Shown here piece after piece: positions 46,530 to 58,155 of a stretch of DNA of 64,000 bases. Source of the DNA: Boesenbergia rotunda (lineage: Eukaryota > Streptophyta > Magnoliopsida > Zingiberales > Zingiberaceae); NCBI GenBank assembly GCA_024364735.1, contig JAGFNQ010001116.1, positions 115,036 to 179,035 on the forward strand, read 5' to 3'. The notes below the pieces were generated by a model. It searched no databases, was not told the origin of the DNA, and was given only the letters and a program-made list of their open reading frames with translations. Each line of letters opens with the position of its first letter. The stretch's first letter is position 1. Both the position numbers and the translations under genes were made by a program.

Positions 46530-47682
46530 TGTTGGGACCGGTAGACGAGCTAGAGGGGGGGGTGATTAGCTCCGATTTGCTCCGTGATGATTTGTCGCGG
46601 CGGAAGACTCGAGCAAACGCTAACACAAAGGATTTACTTGGTATCCACCCCGGGCGGGTGACTAATCCAAGGATCCACTCTCCTCACTCTCTCATGCACT
46701 ATGAAAGATCTCCTTCTTGAGGTGGAGAAACCTCTTACAAGCTTACAAGAAGAATACACCAAAGGAAAGCAAAAGACAATGGAAAATCTTACAAGATTTA
46801 CAATAACAAGCTCTCTATACTTTCCTTGCTTTCTTCAAGCTTGTGATAGCCTCTAGACTTTTAGAAGTGCAGCAACACTAAGCCCCAAAGCGTCTCTTCA
46901 GATGGCATGGAAGGAGGAGGGAGTCTCTAGCTTCAAACCTGCGTGAAAACCTTTATACCCGACGCCTAGGGTTTCTGAATCGATTACCCAATCGATTACC
47001 ACGTAGGATTTAGCCGTTCAACAGCTATTTTTCGAACCGTAATCGATTAGCCAATCGATTACGGGTATCCTGAATCGATTGCCCAATTGATTCCAGACCC
47101 TTCTGTTCTCTCGCGCAAACTGCCCTAATCGATTAGCCAATCGATTCACTCAATCGATTACACAATCGATTGAGTCCAACCTAACTTGTTTTTCACAAGT
47201 CTAGGATCCCCTACCTAGTGTCCAGTCAACCCCTTTGACCAACCTGGATTTCTCCTGCCTAGCTCCCAGCTCGGACTCAACCTGGTTTCCAACCAGATTT
47301 GCCTAACCCTCGAGTTAGGTCTAGTCTCTCGGTAGACTTCCACCTTGCCAGCGTGGATCTACCCGATCCACCTGGACTTCACCTAGTCCCACTAGGTCTT
47401 TTCCCATTGCCAGCGTGCGATCTCCCTGATCTACCTGGACTTCACCTAGTCCCACTAGGTGTGCCTAGTCCCACTAGGTCTTTTCCCATGCCAGCATGCG
47501 ATCTCCTCGATCCACCTGGACTTCACCTAGTCCCACTAGGTGTGCCTAGTCCCACTAGATCTTTTCTCATGCCAGCGTGCGATCTCCCCGATCCACCTGG
47601 ACTTCACCTAGTCAAGTCTCCAGTCAACCTTGACCCACTTGACATCATACATCATGACCACTCAAACAGCTTTGTCAAACAT
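46530..47682 (-). repeat. Copia-D2 3' LTR, truncated at its inner end
   Basis: Matches 54630-55908 up to CTTTGTCAAACAT, then jumps to AGAAAGACTAATC of the internal region. Comparison with Copia-D1 shows that the LTR start and polypurine tract are missing, about 0.1 kb deleted after insertion. The junction lies at a short repeat of the TTTGACAA/TTTGTCAAAC type. Confidence 0.85.
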
Positions 47683-48100
47683 AGAAAGACTAATCGCTAT
47701 TAGCCTTTCAACTTCTCCCCCTTTGACACACATCAAAAACCCTCCCCAAGAGTCAATGTGGTCAAAGACTTAGCCTTGATGAAGATCTCCAATCTTCTCT
47801 TAACAAAAATAAAAATGTAACCACATGCTTTTAAGGAAGACCTCCCCCTCAAAGCATACTCTAAACCTCTATCATTGCACCAACAATGATTTCTGAGTTC
47901 CTAAACTTTTAGGACAACTCAACTTGAGGTAATGAGATTTTGAGATTCAAAGCTTGAATCAAAATCTCTCCTTAACCCTATATTTTTCACCAAACCATTT
48001 TCCCTTTTGATTTCACAATGAAATTTACCCAAATATACTTATAAAAGTATTTCAAGGGGCTAAGGATGATTAGGCATAGAAGAAGAAACCCTTTGAGTCA

Positions 48101-48733
48101 CTAAGGCCTGCGAGTTCTGACGAAAAAGCACTTCTGCCGCCTGGAGTTCTCCCAGGAGTTCTCCAACGTATACTCATGCTTATTCATGTTATAGTTGAGC
48201 CGGAACTGCTCAAAACTCCTAGGCAGAGATTGGAGTATTATATCGACCTGGGATTCCCCGTCGATAGATCCTCCAAGAACCTCAATCTCGTTGAGGTGGG
48301 CCATCATCTTTAGGACATGATCCCTCACGGGTGTCCCTTCGACCATAATGGTCGTCATTAGATTCTTTATCGCTAGCTGCCTAGCGGCACGACTCTGGTG
48401 CCTGAAAAGCTCCTGAAGGTTCAGCATCATATCACAAGCAGTGGGCATGGCCTGATGCTGATGTTGCAATACATTCGACATGGATGCCAGAATGTAACAC
48501 CGCACCATCTCATCTGCCTTAACTCATTTCTTGTAATGCTCCTTCTGCCCTTCACCAGAATTGTCGCTAGGCTTATCAGGACATTTTCCGGTGAGTACAA
48601 ATTTGTACTCTTCAGCCGTAAGGACAATGTCAAGGCTTACTTTCCTGTCTATGTAGTTGGGGCTAGTAAATCTATTTTCCTTAAGTATTGTAGCTAGTGG
48701 GTTAAAGGTTATTTTGAAAATCCTGAGAATCAC
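48101..48733 (-). pseudogene. Copia-F gag remnant
   Basis: The frame 48101-48508 encodes a copia gag (UBN2) segment: LQELFRHQSRAARQLAIKNL, then GTPVRDHVLKMMAHLNEIEVLGG and IDGESQVDIILQSLP. This matches the class in which gag reads ...LPxSFxQFxxNYxMNK. Stops and shifts break the N-terminal part upstream (48509-48733). The C-terminal zinc knuckle is absent because the element is cut at 48076. Confidence 0.85.
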
Positions 48734-49568
48734 AACTCACACTACTTTAGAAATCGAAAATAAATTGATTCCTCACAACAATAAATTTTTGAAATCAACC
48801 AACACCTCTAAACACCGAGAAATTCGCATGCCACGATGGTGTGGACGTATACGAATTTCCACATTCGTAAGAGGAGGTTTTACCCATTAATCTTACTATC
48901 TTGTCGACCTAACTTTTTAACAAGTAAGATTAATAGTTGGTCCACTTCGGCTCTGCAAAATAATAGTAGTGACTCCGATGGTGAGGATACTATTATTCAC
49001 ATCTAAGTGTTCACCATTACACGACACTAAGAAAATTATCTCTGATTATGTGCCTTCCGATGGGGAAGTACACACGCTCTTTAACTCTTTTCTATAGTCT
49101 TTTCCGACCCAGTGATCCGCAGAACAAATCCATCCGATGGGGAGGAAGGCACTCAGAGCCAACACGCAGACTTGTTCGCATCACTTATCGGATTGTAATG
49201 GAAGCCATGAGACCCTTAGGGTCCCTCTTCCACTTAGTAATTTATTACGAGGAATTTTAACTAGCACATTCACACAACAAGCACATAACCAACATATGAA
49301 AAATAGGAAATCCTAGATTTTCCAACTTTCATGGCCTTGGTCTCCAATGCGCCTCCAGTCGTGTCGACACCTCGTCAACCCCGAGGATTTATTAATTACA
49401 ACAATTTGCAAAACCATTCACACAATCATTATTTGGCCATGACAAGTTGGAATCTCGTGCCTGCAACACAAAGTTAGCCTACGTACATCCACATATCATC
49501 CAGCTAAATAAAATGTATGAAAATGTAAAAAATTAACTAATCCTCAAACACACAAAGCCGGAAACCTT

Positions 49569-49580
49569 GCTCTGATACCA
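49569..49580 (-). promoter_or_regulatory. Copia-F primer binding site
   Basis: TGGTATCAGAGC on the minus strand, two bases from the LTR end. Confidence 0.95.
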
Positions 49581-49582
49581 GT

Positions 49583-51807
49583 TGTTGGGTATGGCTTGGC
49601 GGGTTTCCTAAGCGGATACCTGGTCAATCCGAGATACCCCTCTATGGCTACGGATTAAAAAATTTAATCCGAATGGAGAGTCATTTCCTATCGACCGTCT
49701 CGTGCCGTATCGAACGATTCAAATTGCAACTTAGCCGATTACCAAAATCGGCCTTGTAATTTGCTCGACCGTTCGACCACGGAAAAGGCGACGAGTTGAT
49801 CGCCGGCTTTTGTGTTTATGGTCGGGGTCCAGTTAAATAATTATTGACTATGATTCGCAATCAAAATAATTAAATAACAAACATGAAATGACAAGGCGCA
49901 TGAATAAGACACATAATAACATAATGAAAGGAGCTAAGGAAGAATATACCTTCCATTACCTTACGATCTTCTACCGTATGACCCTCCCCGCTTGGACGTC
50001 GTGTGGGCGACGATCTACCAAGATCCGTGGTCACCAAGTTGATCCCATCTCCTTGCGCCAACCAATCCCTAACCAAAAGGATGCTGTCGGCCGCTCCTAG
50101 GAAATAATAATCCAAACACAAATCCTACTATTCCTCTCCTCCATCGTCGACGCCTTAGCAACTTGTCTCCTTCTCCATGAATCACCCCGGCAAGGTTTTG
50201 CTCCCTTGAGGAAAATTGCTTTTCCTCCCTTGAGCAACAAGCGAAGATGCCGTGAACCAGTTTGCTTGGAGAAGCAAACTCACGCTTGGAGAAACAAGTT
50301 ACTGTTCTGCTCCAAGAAAATTGCCGAGACAAATTTCTCCCTTCAGACAATTTTCTCCCTCAAGAAATTGCTCCCGAGACAAATTTTCTCCCTTGCCTCA
50401 AGAAATTGCCGTAAGGCAATTGTCTTCCTCACCTCCAAGAAAATTACCTCATCTAATTATCTTCCTCAGGAAAAATTGCCGTGAGGCGATTGTCTCTTTC
50501 CTCGAGGATTAATTGGCGTGAGGCAATTTAAGCCTTGAGGAATTGCTGTGAGCGAGACCTCGCAATTAAACTGCCGTGAGGCAATTAAAATTGCATGCAT
50601 TGCAATTAAACTGCCGTGAGGCAATTTTAATTGCCTTGGAAATCGTGCCTTGGCAATTAAATTTGAAGGCTCACGTCGAGAATGCCAAGGGGCAATTCTA
50701 ATTGCGTTGGAATCCGTATCTGACAAAATTAATTGCCTTCTACTCCAAGCAATTTAAGCTGTTGCCACCGTGAGCGTGGAGAAGAAATTTCTCCATCTAG
50801 AATCGCCGCCGCACATAGAGGGAGGGAGAGAGAGAGGAGAGAAAAGGAGAGACTAGGATTTCTTGTGATCTATTGGATTAATCATTAACTTGGTTCTATG
50901 CCACCATGGGGAATTTATAGGGCTACGATAGGGAACATGAGGAGGAGTTGGATCTTGGCCTGCTAATGGACCCGGTCCATTAATGAGGATCCATTCCACT
51001 AAAGGGCCCTCATTGAATTACCTTACTAACTCCCATATTTACATATGAGCTCCACTTATTACAAGTCGTTCATCCCCCCGTGTTTAAGATTTCGAATGTC
51101 CGTTAATTAATTAAATTACTGACAATTTAAATTAATTAACTTCTGGATCCTTGATTAGTACCACTCGACCTTATCATCATGCCGGATCAAATCCACCTGC
51201 AGGGTTTAGCATGATGAACCTTTCGAGCTCATCAAGGGGGCATCATCATCCTGACTCACCAGGACACGGATTCCGTCAATAATCATCGGCACATCATATT
51301 ATTAATATTATCTCCTAATTTACCGGGCCTATCGATCTAACAAAATAGATCTCGCCCATTGGTAAATCAAAGAAATAATAATTAATAATATATGCCCGAT
51401 ATTATTTCGGGATTAAGGGATCGTACTTCATAATAATATCTTGAGATCCTATCCAATTATCGAGTCAGTACAAATTGGATAACCTCGGGTTTTGGTCCTA
51501 CCTAATGTACTCAAAGCACACTAGTGTAATTCTATGGTCAAGACTAACCACACCTAATTACACTACAACCATCCCGATGGGTTATCCAATTCCATCTCGG
51601 TTGTGGGCCTCTATTTATGCTAAGTAAGGAACCGATAACATGATCTTCCGTGTGACACCACACACCATGTTATCTACAATGCAAAACAATGGGACTTTGT
51701 GTATGTACTAATATAAACAGACACCTAGTGTGGTTGTGATTCTCTTTTCAAAATAAAGATGTTCATATATATAAAAGAAGTATGTCTTTCAGTATACACA
51801 TCTATCA
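49583..51807 (-). repeat. Copia-F LTR (2225 bp)
   Basis: On the minus strand it starts TGATAGATGTGTATACTG and ends AGCCATACCCAACA beside the PBS. The segment 50400-50740 is packed with inverted repeats of AATTGCC/GGCAATT type. Confidence 0.85.
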
Positions 51808-53055
51808 GCAAGAAGGTCTACCAATCGATTGACCAATCGATTGACTACTATCCCAATCGATCACCCGATCGATTGGGAGTTTCTGATTTCTGAAAACAAT
51901 TTCAGATTCGAATTTCAGAAACTCCTAAATAATTCTACAAAATTCGAAAAATCTTGAAATTTGGTGTAGACATTATTTATTACATATACTATCATGGAAA
52001 AATAGTTTTCTATGAAAATAACCTTTATTTCCAAAGATTGACACAAAATTGGAAACCATTGAAATACTTCAATGTTTCACTCTATTTTGTATCCAATTAA
52101 TCAATGATGAGTGCTATCAAAAGATAGTCTTCACCAAGGTTTTCCAAAATAGTTTTGAAATATTTTTCAAAGACAATATCCAACCATGTTCCTTGGGCTA
52201 AATGCACATGGCTTGTACATTAGCTTTCCCAATGATTGGTGTTCATTGAACTTCATGTTTTGATGATACCAAAAACTCAATAAGATGAAGATAGATCAAC
52301 ACCTTGAGTTTTGTTCATCTCCCTAACATCTCACTTGTTCTAATGTGTCTCAAAAACACACACAAGTCACCATATAGTCTTAGTGAGATGTGAAAGTCAT
52401 GTTCTCCCTAATCTAAGGGTTCATGCATTTCTACTTAGGCATTATAAACCTTGATCATCCACCTAGGATGTCAATTAATGCTAATGTCCTTAATTTCAAT
52501 AAAATTGACTAAATGCATGATTATGACTATGACATGCATCATATGATAATTTTAAATAATATTATAACTAGATGATGCATGTATGACATAACATGTAATA
52601 TTTTCATAATAAATATGAATGATAAAATATGATGTCATGGCATGTGATAGGGCATACAAAACATGGCATAATAGCAAAAAGAAAATACCTAGATTTCCTA
52701 TCTTAGTATCAATAACTCATCGCTAAGCCATTGATAATCCTAAATTTGCCCAAATTTCCAAGATAATGCCAGAACCCCCAACTTGGCCTATCTTTGGATT
52801 CTAACCTAGTTGTGCCAACTTTATCAGGTTTAATCTTTCAAAAGTATAGTTTGGCACAAATTTACTCCTCCTAGAGTAAATAAATGAATCCTTCATTTTC
52901 AAGGGTAGTAATTCCTTGAAAACGTCCCAAAGTGCCAACTTCATCAAGGTTGGGTTAACTACCCTTCCAATTAGAGTTGACACTCCCTAGACCTATCTAG
53001 GGTGTGGCGAACACACTCTTAGGAACCCAAAACCTGTTGGTGCTCCTTAGGTATT

Positions 53056-54414
53056 CTAGGTATTCACTAGGGATGACTTTCCTTGATACCTTCCTAAAGA
53101 CTTTCTTAGGCTTCTCCGAAGCCTTAGTAACCTTTGTCTTGTCTTGGTCAACTCTAGGGATGACTTCCCTTGCGACCTTGACTTGACTCCTAGACCTGAT
53201 TGAGTTTCATACCTATATGGAACTCTATGATAGGATGGACCATCATCCTTAGTTTTAGGTTTGTACCCTAAACCTTTCTTGCTCCTAGAGGGTCTTTGAT
53301 TTCCAAAATCTAGGTTTTGATCCTTAGATCCCTTAAATAGATTTTCTATTTTTTTGAGGGATTTTTCTAATTTATCAAGTTTTGACCTCAAAACTTGATT
53401 TTCAATCATTACCTCCTCAATGCTTGGTTTTCTAGGGTAGTCTTGGTGATTATTCTTCTTGGCCTTGGATTGGATAGGTCTACCATGAAATGATCTAATA
53501 TTTTCCCTATCTTTAGAAGTGGTAGTCCTAGCATGGAAAGCTCTATGGTTTTCCTTAGGTTTTTCATGCCTCCTATGTTCATGATAAATTGGATTCAAAT
53601 GATAAAAAATTTTCCTAGCATGCATATTATTATGATGAATATAATTACCATTACCTAATGGTACCTTAGGCTTAAACTTGGAGGCTCCCCCTTGATTTGA
53701 GCCCCTCCTCTTGACTTTTGTCGGATCCTTTCCCTTTGGACATTGACTTCGGTAATGCCCCTTTTGTTTACATGAGAAGCACACAATGTGCTTCTTATCT
53801 TTCTTTGCCACGGGGCCGACCTCCTTTGGCTTCTCCTTGGTCTTGGGTGCCACTTGCACCTTCTTCTTGACCAATTGAGGACACTTACTCTTGTAGTGTC
53901 CTTTCTCCCTACACTCAAAGCAAATGATGTGATCTTTATTTTTACAAATTGAAATGTTTATACCTTTGCTTGTAGGGGTGGCACATGACTCTTCATATGA
54001 TCGGGAGGTGGAGGCTTTTTGAATTTCCTGAGTTGAGGCTCTTTGCTCCCCCTCAATCCTTGAAGTGGAGGCTTCTTGAATTTCCTCCCTGGATGTTGAG
54101 CATCTCTCAACTTCCGAGTCCTCTTCACTTGATGAATCTCCCTCTTCGGATTTTTCTTGATTTGGTATAGTGGAGGGATCTTCATGAAGCCTTGCCAATT
54201 TACTCCAAAGCTCTTTGGCATCTTTGAATTCTCCAATTTTGTTCAAAACGGTGCTTGGCAATAGATTGACCAATAACTTAGTCACTTTGTCGTTGGCCTC
54301 GCATCTCTTGATTTGCTCCTCATTCCATTTGCTTTTCTTGAGGAGCTTTCCTTTTGTGCTTGTTGGAGCTTCAAAACCCTCCATTAGAGCAAACCATTGC
54401 TCTATCTCCATCAT
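53056..54414 (-). CDS. Copia-D2 gag (452 aa)
   Basis: Opens MMEIEQWFALMEGF; family members usually begin a little further upstream, and 54415-54600 looks like the decayed N-terminal leader, so the true start may be lost. The UBN2-type core is seen (KDAKELWSKLARLHED at about 64-79). Two intact CCHC zinc knuckles follow, C165/C168/H173/C178 (CFECREKGHYKSKC) and C212/C215/H220/C225 (CFSCKQKGHYRSQC). A coiled-coil segment follows at about 325-350 (NQVLRSKLDKLEKSLKKIENL). It would bind and package element RNA. No pol follows in any frame. This is the best-preserved retrotransposon frame in the window. Confidence 0.85.
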   Translation of the reverse strand: MMEIEQWFALMEGFEAPTSTKGKLLKKSKWNEEQIKRCEANDKVTKLLVNLLPSTVLNKIGEFKDAKELWSKLARLHEDPSTIPNQEKSEEGDSSSEEDSEVERCSTSREEIQEASTSRIEGEQRASTQEIQKASTSRSYEESCATPTSKGINISICKNKDHIICFECREKGHYKSKCPQLVKKKVQVAPKTKEKPKEVGPVAKKDKKHIVCFSCKQKGHYRSQCPKGKDPTKVKRRGSNQGGASKFKPKVPLGNGNYIHHNNMHARKIFYHLNPIYHEHRRHEKPKENHRAFHARTTTSKDRENIRSFHGRPIQSKAKKNNHQDYPRKPSIEEVMIENQVLRSKLDKLEKSLKKIENLFKGSKDQNLDFGNQRPSRSKKGLGYKPKTKDDGPSYHRVPYRYETQSGLGVKSRSQGKSSLELTKTRQRLLRLRRSLRKSLGRYQGKSSLVNT

Positions 54415-54615
54415 GAAGTAATTTTCAATCTTTAACTTCTAAAGATTGAAATTTGCCTTGTCGAATGGTGGAGGTGCTCGGGTGTCGTAGCCAAACTCCA
54501 TTCTTGAAGTTGAACCCTCTTGATGATGACTTCTTGAAATTAGGGTTTCTTCCAACTTCTTCTTCTTCCTCTAGCTCTTGCCCTCTTGGCGATGAGTCCA
54601 AAGTAGAGCGACCTT

Positions 54616-54627
54616 GCTCTGATACCA
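54616..54627 (-). promoter_or_regulatory. Copia-D2 primer binding site
   Basis: TGGTATCAGAGC on the minus strand, two bases from the LTR end: a perfect match to the initiator tRNA-Met type. Confidence 0.95.
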
Positions 54628-54629
54628 CT

Positions 54630-55908
54630 TGTTGGGACCGGTAGACGAGCTAGAGGGGGGGTGATTAGCTCCGATTTGCTCCGTGATGATTTGTCGCGGC
54701 GGAAGACTTGAGCAAACGCTAACACAAAGGATTTACTTGGTATCCACCCTGGACGGGTGACTAATCAAGGATCCACTCTCCTCACTCTCTCATGCACTAT
54801 GAAAGATCTCCTTCTTGAGGTGGAGAAACCTCTTACAAGCTTACAAGAAGAATACACCAAAGGAAAGCAAAATACAATGAAAAATCTTACAAGATTTACA
54901 ATAACAAGCTCTCTATGCTTTCCTTGCTTTCTTCAAGCTTGTGATCGCCTCTAGACCTTTGGAAGTGCAACAACACTAAGCCCCAAAGCGTCTCTTGAGA
55001 TGGCGTGGAAGGAGGAGGGAGTCTCGAGCTTCAAACCTGCGTGAAAACCTTTATACCCGACGCCTAGGGTTTTTGAATCGATTACCCAATCGATTACCAC
55101 GTAAGATTTAGCCGTTCAACAGCTATTTTTCGAACCGTAATCGATTAGCCAATATCGATTACGGGTATCCTGAATCGATTGCCCAATCGATTCCAGACCC
55201 TTCTGTTCTCTCGCGCAAACTGCCCTAATCGATTAGCCAATCGATTCACTCAATCGATTACCCAATAGATTCACTCAATCGATTACCCAATCGATTGAGT
55301 CTAACCTAACTTGTTTTCACAAGTCTAGGATCCCCTACCTAGTGTCCAGTCAACCCCTTTGACCAACCTGGATTTCTCCTGCCTAGCTCCCAGCTCGGAC
55401 TTAACCTGGTTTCCAACCAGATTTGCCTAACCCTCGAGTTAGGTCTAGTCTCTCGGTAGACTTCCACCTTGCCAGCGTGCGATCTACCCGATCCACCTGG
55501 TCTTCACCTAGTCCCACTAGGTCTTTTCCCATTGCCAGCGTGCGATCTCCCTGATCTACCTGGACTTCACCTAGTCCCACTAGGTGTGCCTAGTCCCACT
55601 AGGTCTTTTCCCATGCCAGCGTGCGATCTCCTCGATCCACCTGGACTTCACCTAGTCCCACTAGGTGTGCCTAGTCCCACTAGGTCTTTTCTCATGCCAG
55701 CGTGCGATCTCCCCGATCCACCTGGACTTCACCTAGTCAAGTCTCCAGTCAACCTTGACCCACTTGACATCATACATCATGACCACTCAAACAGCTTTGT
55801 CAAACATCGAAACATACGACCTCAAGCTCACCCGAGCTTACCAGACTCAAGCTCACCTGAGCTTTGTCAAACTAGGTCAACCCTGACCTAATCAAGATTG
55901 CACCAACA
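54630..55908 (-). repeat. Copia-D2 5' LTR (1279 bp)
   Basis: On the minus strand it starts TGTTGGTGCAATCTTG and ends CGGTCCCAACA next to the PBS. It has the same two arrays as Copia-D1: AATCGATT palindrome pairs (55075-55305) and CCTAGT/ACTAGG hairpins (55470-55735). Confidence 0.93.
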
Positions 55909-55919
55909 TCAATGAGTCA

Positions 55920-58003
55920 TGTTGATGCAGTCTGGCCCTGATTGTTGTTTTAGTTTAGGTTGATCATGTTGATTATGATTAAGTCCTGATCGGGGATCAG
56001 GCATGGTATGGAAAATCCTAGTCTGGAAGGCTAGGTGATGGAAAATCCTAACCTGGAGGGTTAGGTGTTGAAAATCCTAGTCTGGGAGGCTAGGTGTTTG
56101 GAAAAGTCCTAGTCTGGGAGGCTAGGTGTTGGAAAAGTCTTAATTCGGAAAGGTTGGGTGAAAAGTCCTAGCTTGGAGGGCTAGGTGAAAAGTCCTAACT
56201 TGGAGGGTTAGGTGCAAATTCCCATCCTGGAGAATTAGGTGAAAAAGTCCTGGCTTGGAGGGTCAGGTGTCTAGCTTGGAGGGCTAGGTTGGATGATGTT
56301 CTAACTCGGAAGGGTTGGGTGAAAAGTCCTAGCTTGGAGGGCTAGGTGAAAAGTCCTAGCTTGGAGGGCTAGGTGAAAAGTCCTAACTTGGAGGGTTAGG
56401 TGCAAATTCCCAACTTGGAGAGTTAGATGGAAAATCCTTGGCTTGGAGGGCTAAGGTGGATGGAAACTTAGCTTGGAGGGCTGAGTTTGAGTCCCTGGAT
56501 CGGTCTGGTGATCGATCAGGGATTTTGGCACGCTATTCCTTCGTGGATCGGTCTGGTGACCGATCCAGCGATGACTGATCGGTCGGGCGACCGATCAGGG
56601 AGCACACAGTGAGGTTGGGAACCTACTGTGTTGCTCCTGATCGGATCGGTGACCGATCAGGGAGCAGGCTGCTTCCTTGCTGTCTTGCTCCTGATCGGTC
56701 TGGTGACCGATCAGGGAGCAAACGGTGAGTGAGTTCCCTTGCTGATCAAAGTCCTGGATCGGTCCGGTGACCGATCAGGGATCTTGGATCTGATTAAAAA
56801 ATCACTGTTCATCTGCCCTGATCGGTCTGGGTGACTGATCAGGATCCATTCTGATCGGTCTGGTGACCGATCAGGCTTCACCCTGATCGGTCTGGTGACC
56901 GATCAGGCGTGTATAGCTGCGAGAGCTGGGAATCCCAGCGAAGCAGTGGATCGGTCTGGTGACCTATCCACACACTCTGGATCGGTCCGGTGACCGATCA
57001 CTTTAATTCAAATTTCACTGTCAGACGTGGTCAGAGCGTCTGATCGTATCTGATTTGCTGATGTTTGCTTCTGATATTTGATATGCTGTTTGATTTGCTG
57101 CTCTAATGCTCTGATTAAGTTTCAGGTGACAGGGGAGGATTCAAACACTCAAGGAGAAGTCAAAGAGAGCTTTCCTTGGAGCAGGTTTGTCCCTTTCTCC
57201 ACACAGGTTGCAACGGCTGGATGCAGGACTGAAGCTGCTGACTGAGGCTTGGCTGAGGGAGCTCAGAAAGTTCAGTTAGGGTTCAGTGTAGCTGGCGCGT
57301 TGGCAGTGAGGCAGCTGTAGGCTGCTGGAGATGAGATCATCTGTCGCTTGGCGGAGAAACAAAAAGGAACGAGAGAAGTTGTGTTCGGTAGTTCTTGAGT
57401 TTTTTGTGCTTCTAAGTTCCTGCGTTACAAGCTTGCTGTTCTAGAGTTCTTCAATCATTCTGAGCAAGCTATTGAGGAGCAATCATCATACTTGAGCACT
57501 TGAAGGAGAAGACAAGAGGCTTGGAGTCCGACAGTGGGAAGACACGGAGAAGGGTTCTTGCGTGAGATCGCCATTGGGTGGAGCTCAGGGAAGCTTGCTG
57601 TGTTTTTGTCCTTGCTAAGTGTTTGAGTAAGATCCTTCTTGTTGTTTCTTTGTGCTTAAACTATATCCTTATTTGAAACATATTGTGGAGAGGTTTCTCC
57701 ACCGAGAAGGAGGTTGCTTCATATCCGGTGATTACCGGGGCTTGATCTGCCGACGATCAAGGGATCGCCCACCTTAAGGGCACGCTAAAGAGTAGGGGCA
57801 AGTTATCCCCGAACCTTGTAAAATCTCCTTGTTAGCGATCTTGCTAATCTTGCTAGTTAGGTTTTGGTTTAAGTTTCTGCAAGTTTTGTTTTCATACTTC
57901 CGCTGTGCTATTAATAACTTCAAGTGCAGAAATTTGATAACTCTTCAAAGAAGAAGTGATTGGCTATATTCACCCCCTCTCTCTAGCCATCTCGTTCCCA
58001 ACA
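55920..58003 (+). repeat. Solo LTR of the Copia-A family (2084 bp)
   Basis: Starts TGTTGATGCAGTCTGGCC, ends CGTTCCCAACA and is flanked by the perfect duplication AGTCA (55915-55919 and 58004-58008). It matches 22202-24394 in reverse orientation. A lone LTR with a perfect target duplication is the product of LTR-LTR recombination that removed the internal part. It keeps both hairpin arrays (about 55985-56490 and 56495-57000). Confidence 0.95.
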
Positions 58004-58155
58004 AGTCACACAGTGGAAGAAAGGTGAAGTCAGTTATAACAAAAGACTCCCGGTTGGATAGTCCAGTCAGTCGGGCTCGCAGCCTCCTTCGACTAGACCC
58101 AAGGGGAAGACTTATGATCCAGTCATATATCTAGCCCCTATTAATCGGTCCCTTT

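Larger units (their letters stand above)
48076..51807 (-). mobile_element. Copia-F: 5' fragment of another copia element in Copia-D2
   Basis: On the minus strand: LTR 49583-51807, PBS 49569-49580, leader, gag remnant to about 48101, then abrupt end. The 3' part and second LTR are absent. The host sequence beside it lacks about 0.16 kb present in Copia-D1 (42916-43074), so one deletion removed the 3' part of Copia-F together with adjoining Copia-D2 DNA (inference). GCAAG (51808-51812) would be the target sequence; its partner was lost. Confidence 0.82.
46530..55908 (-). mobile_element. Copia-D2: gag-only copia-type element inside LTR-E
   Basis: Bounded by the perfect 5-bp duplication TCAAT (46525-46529 and 55909-55913). 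Minus-strand order: 5' LTR 54630-55908, PBS 54616-54627, gag 53056-54414, non-coding DNA, 3' LTR 46530-47682. Copia-F sequence (48076-51807) interrupts the internal region. Without it, only about 3.2 kb of internal sequence remains and holds gag but no protease, integrase or RT. The gag frame is long and clean, unlike Copia-A, so this family moved recently with borrowed enzymes (inference). Confidence 0.93.

Noticed and set aside
47299..47703. Repetitive frame PACDLPDPPGLHLVPLG, also at 55469-55891
   Set aside because: Translation of the Copia-D LTR hairpin array; no start context or family, and both copies sit in LTRs.
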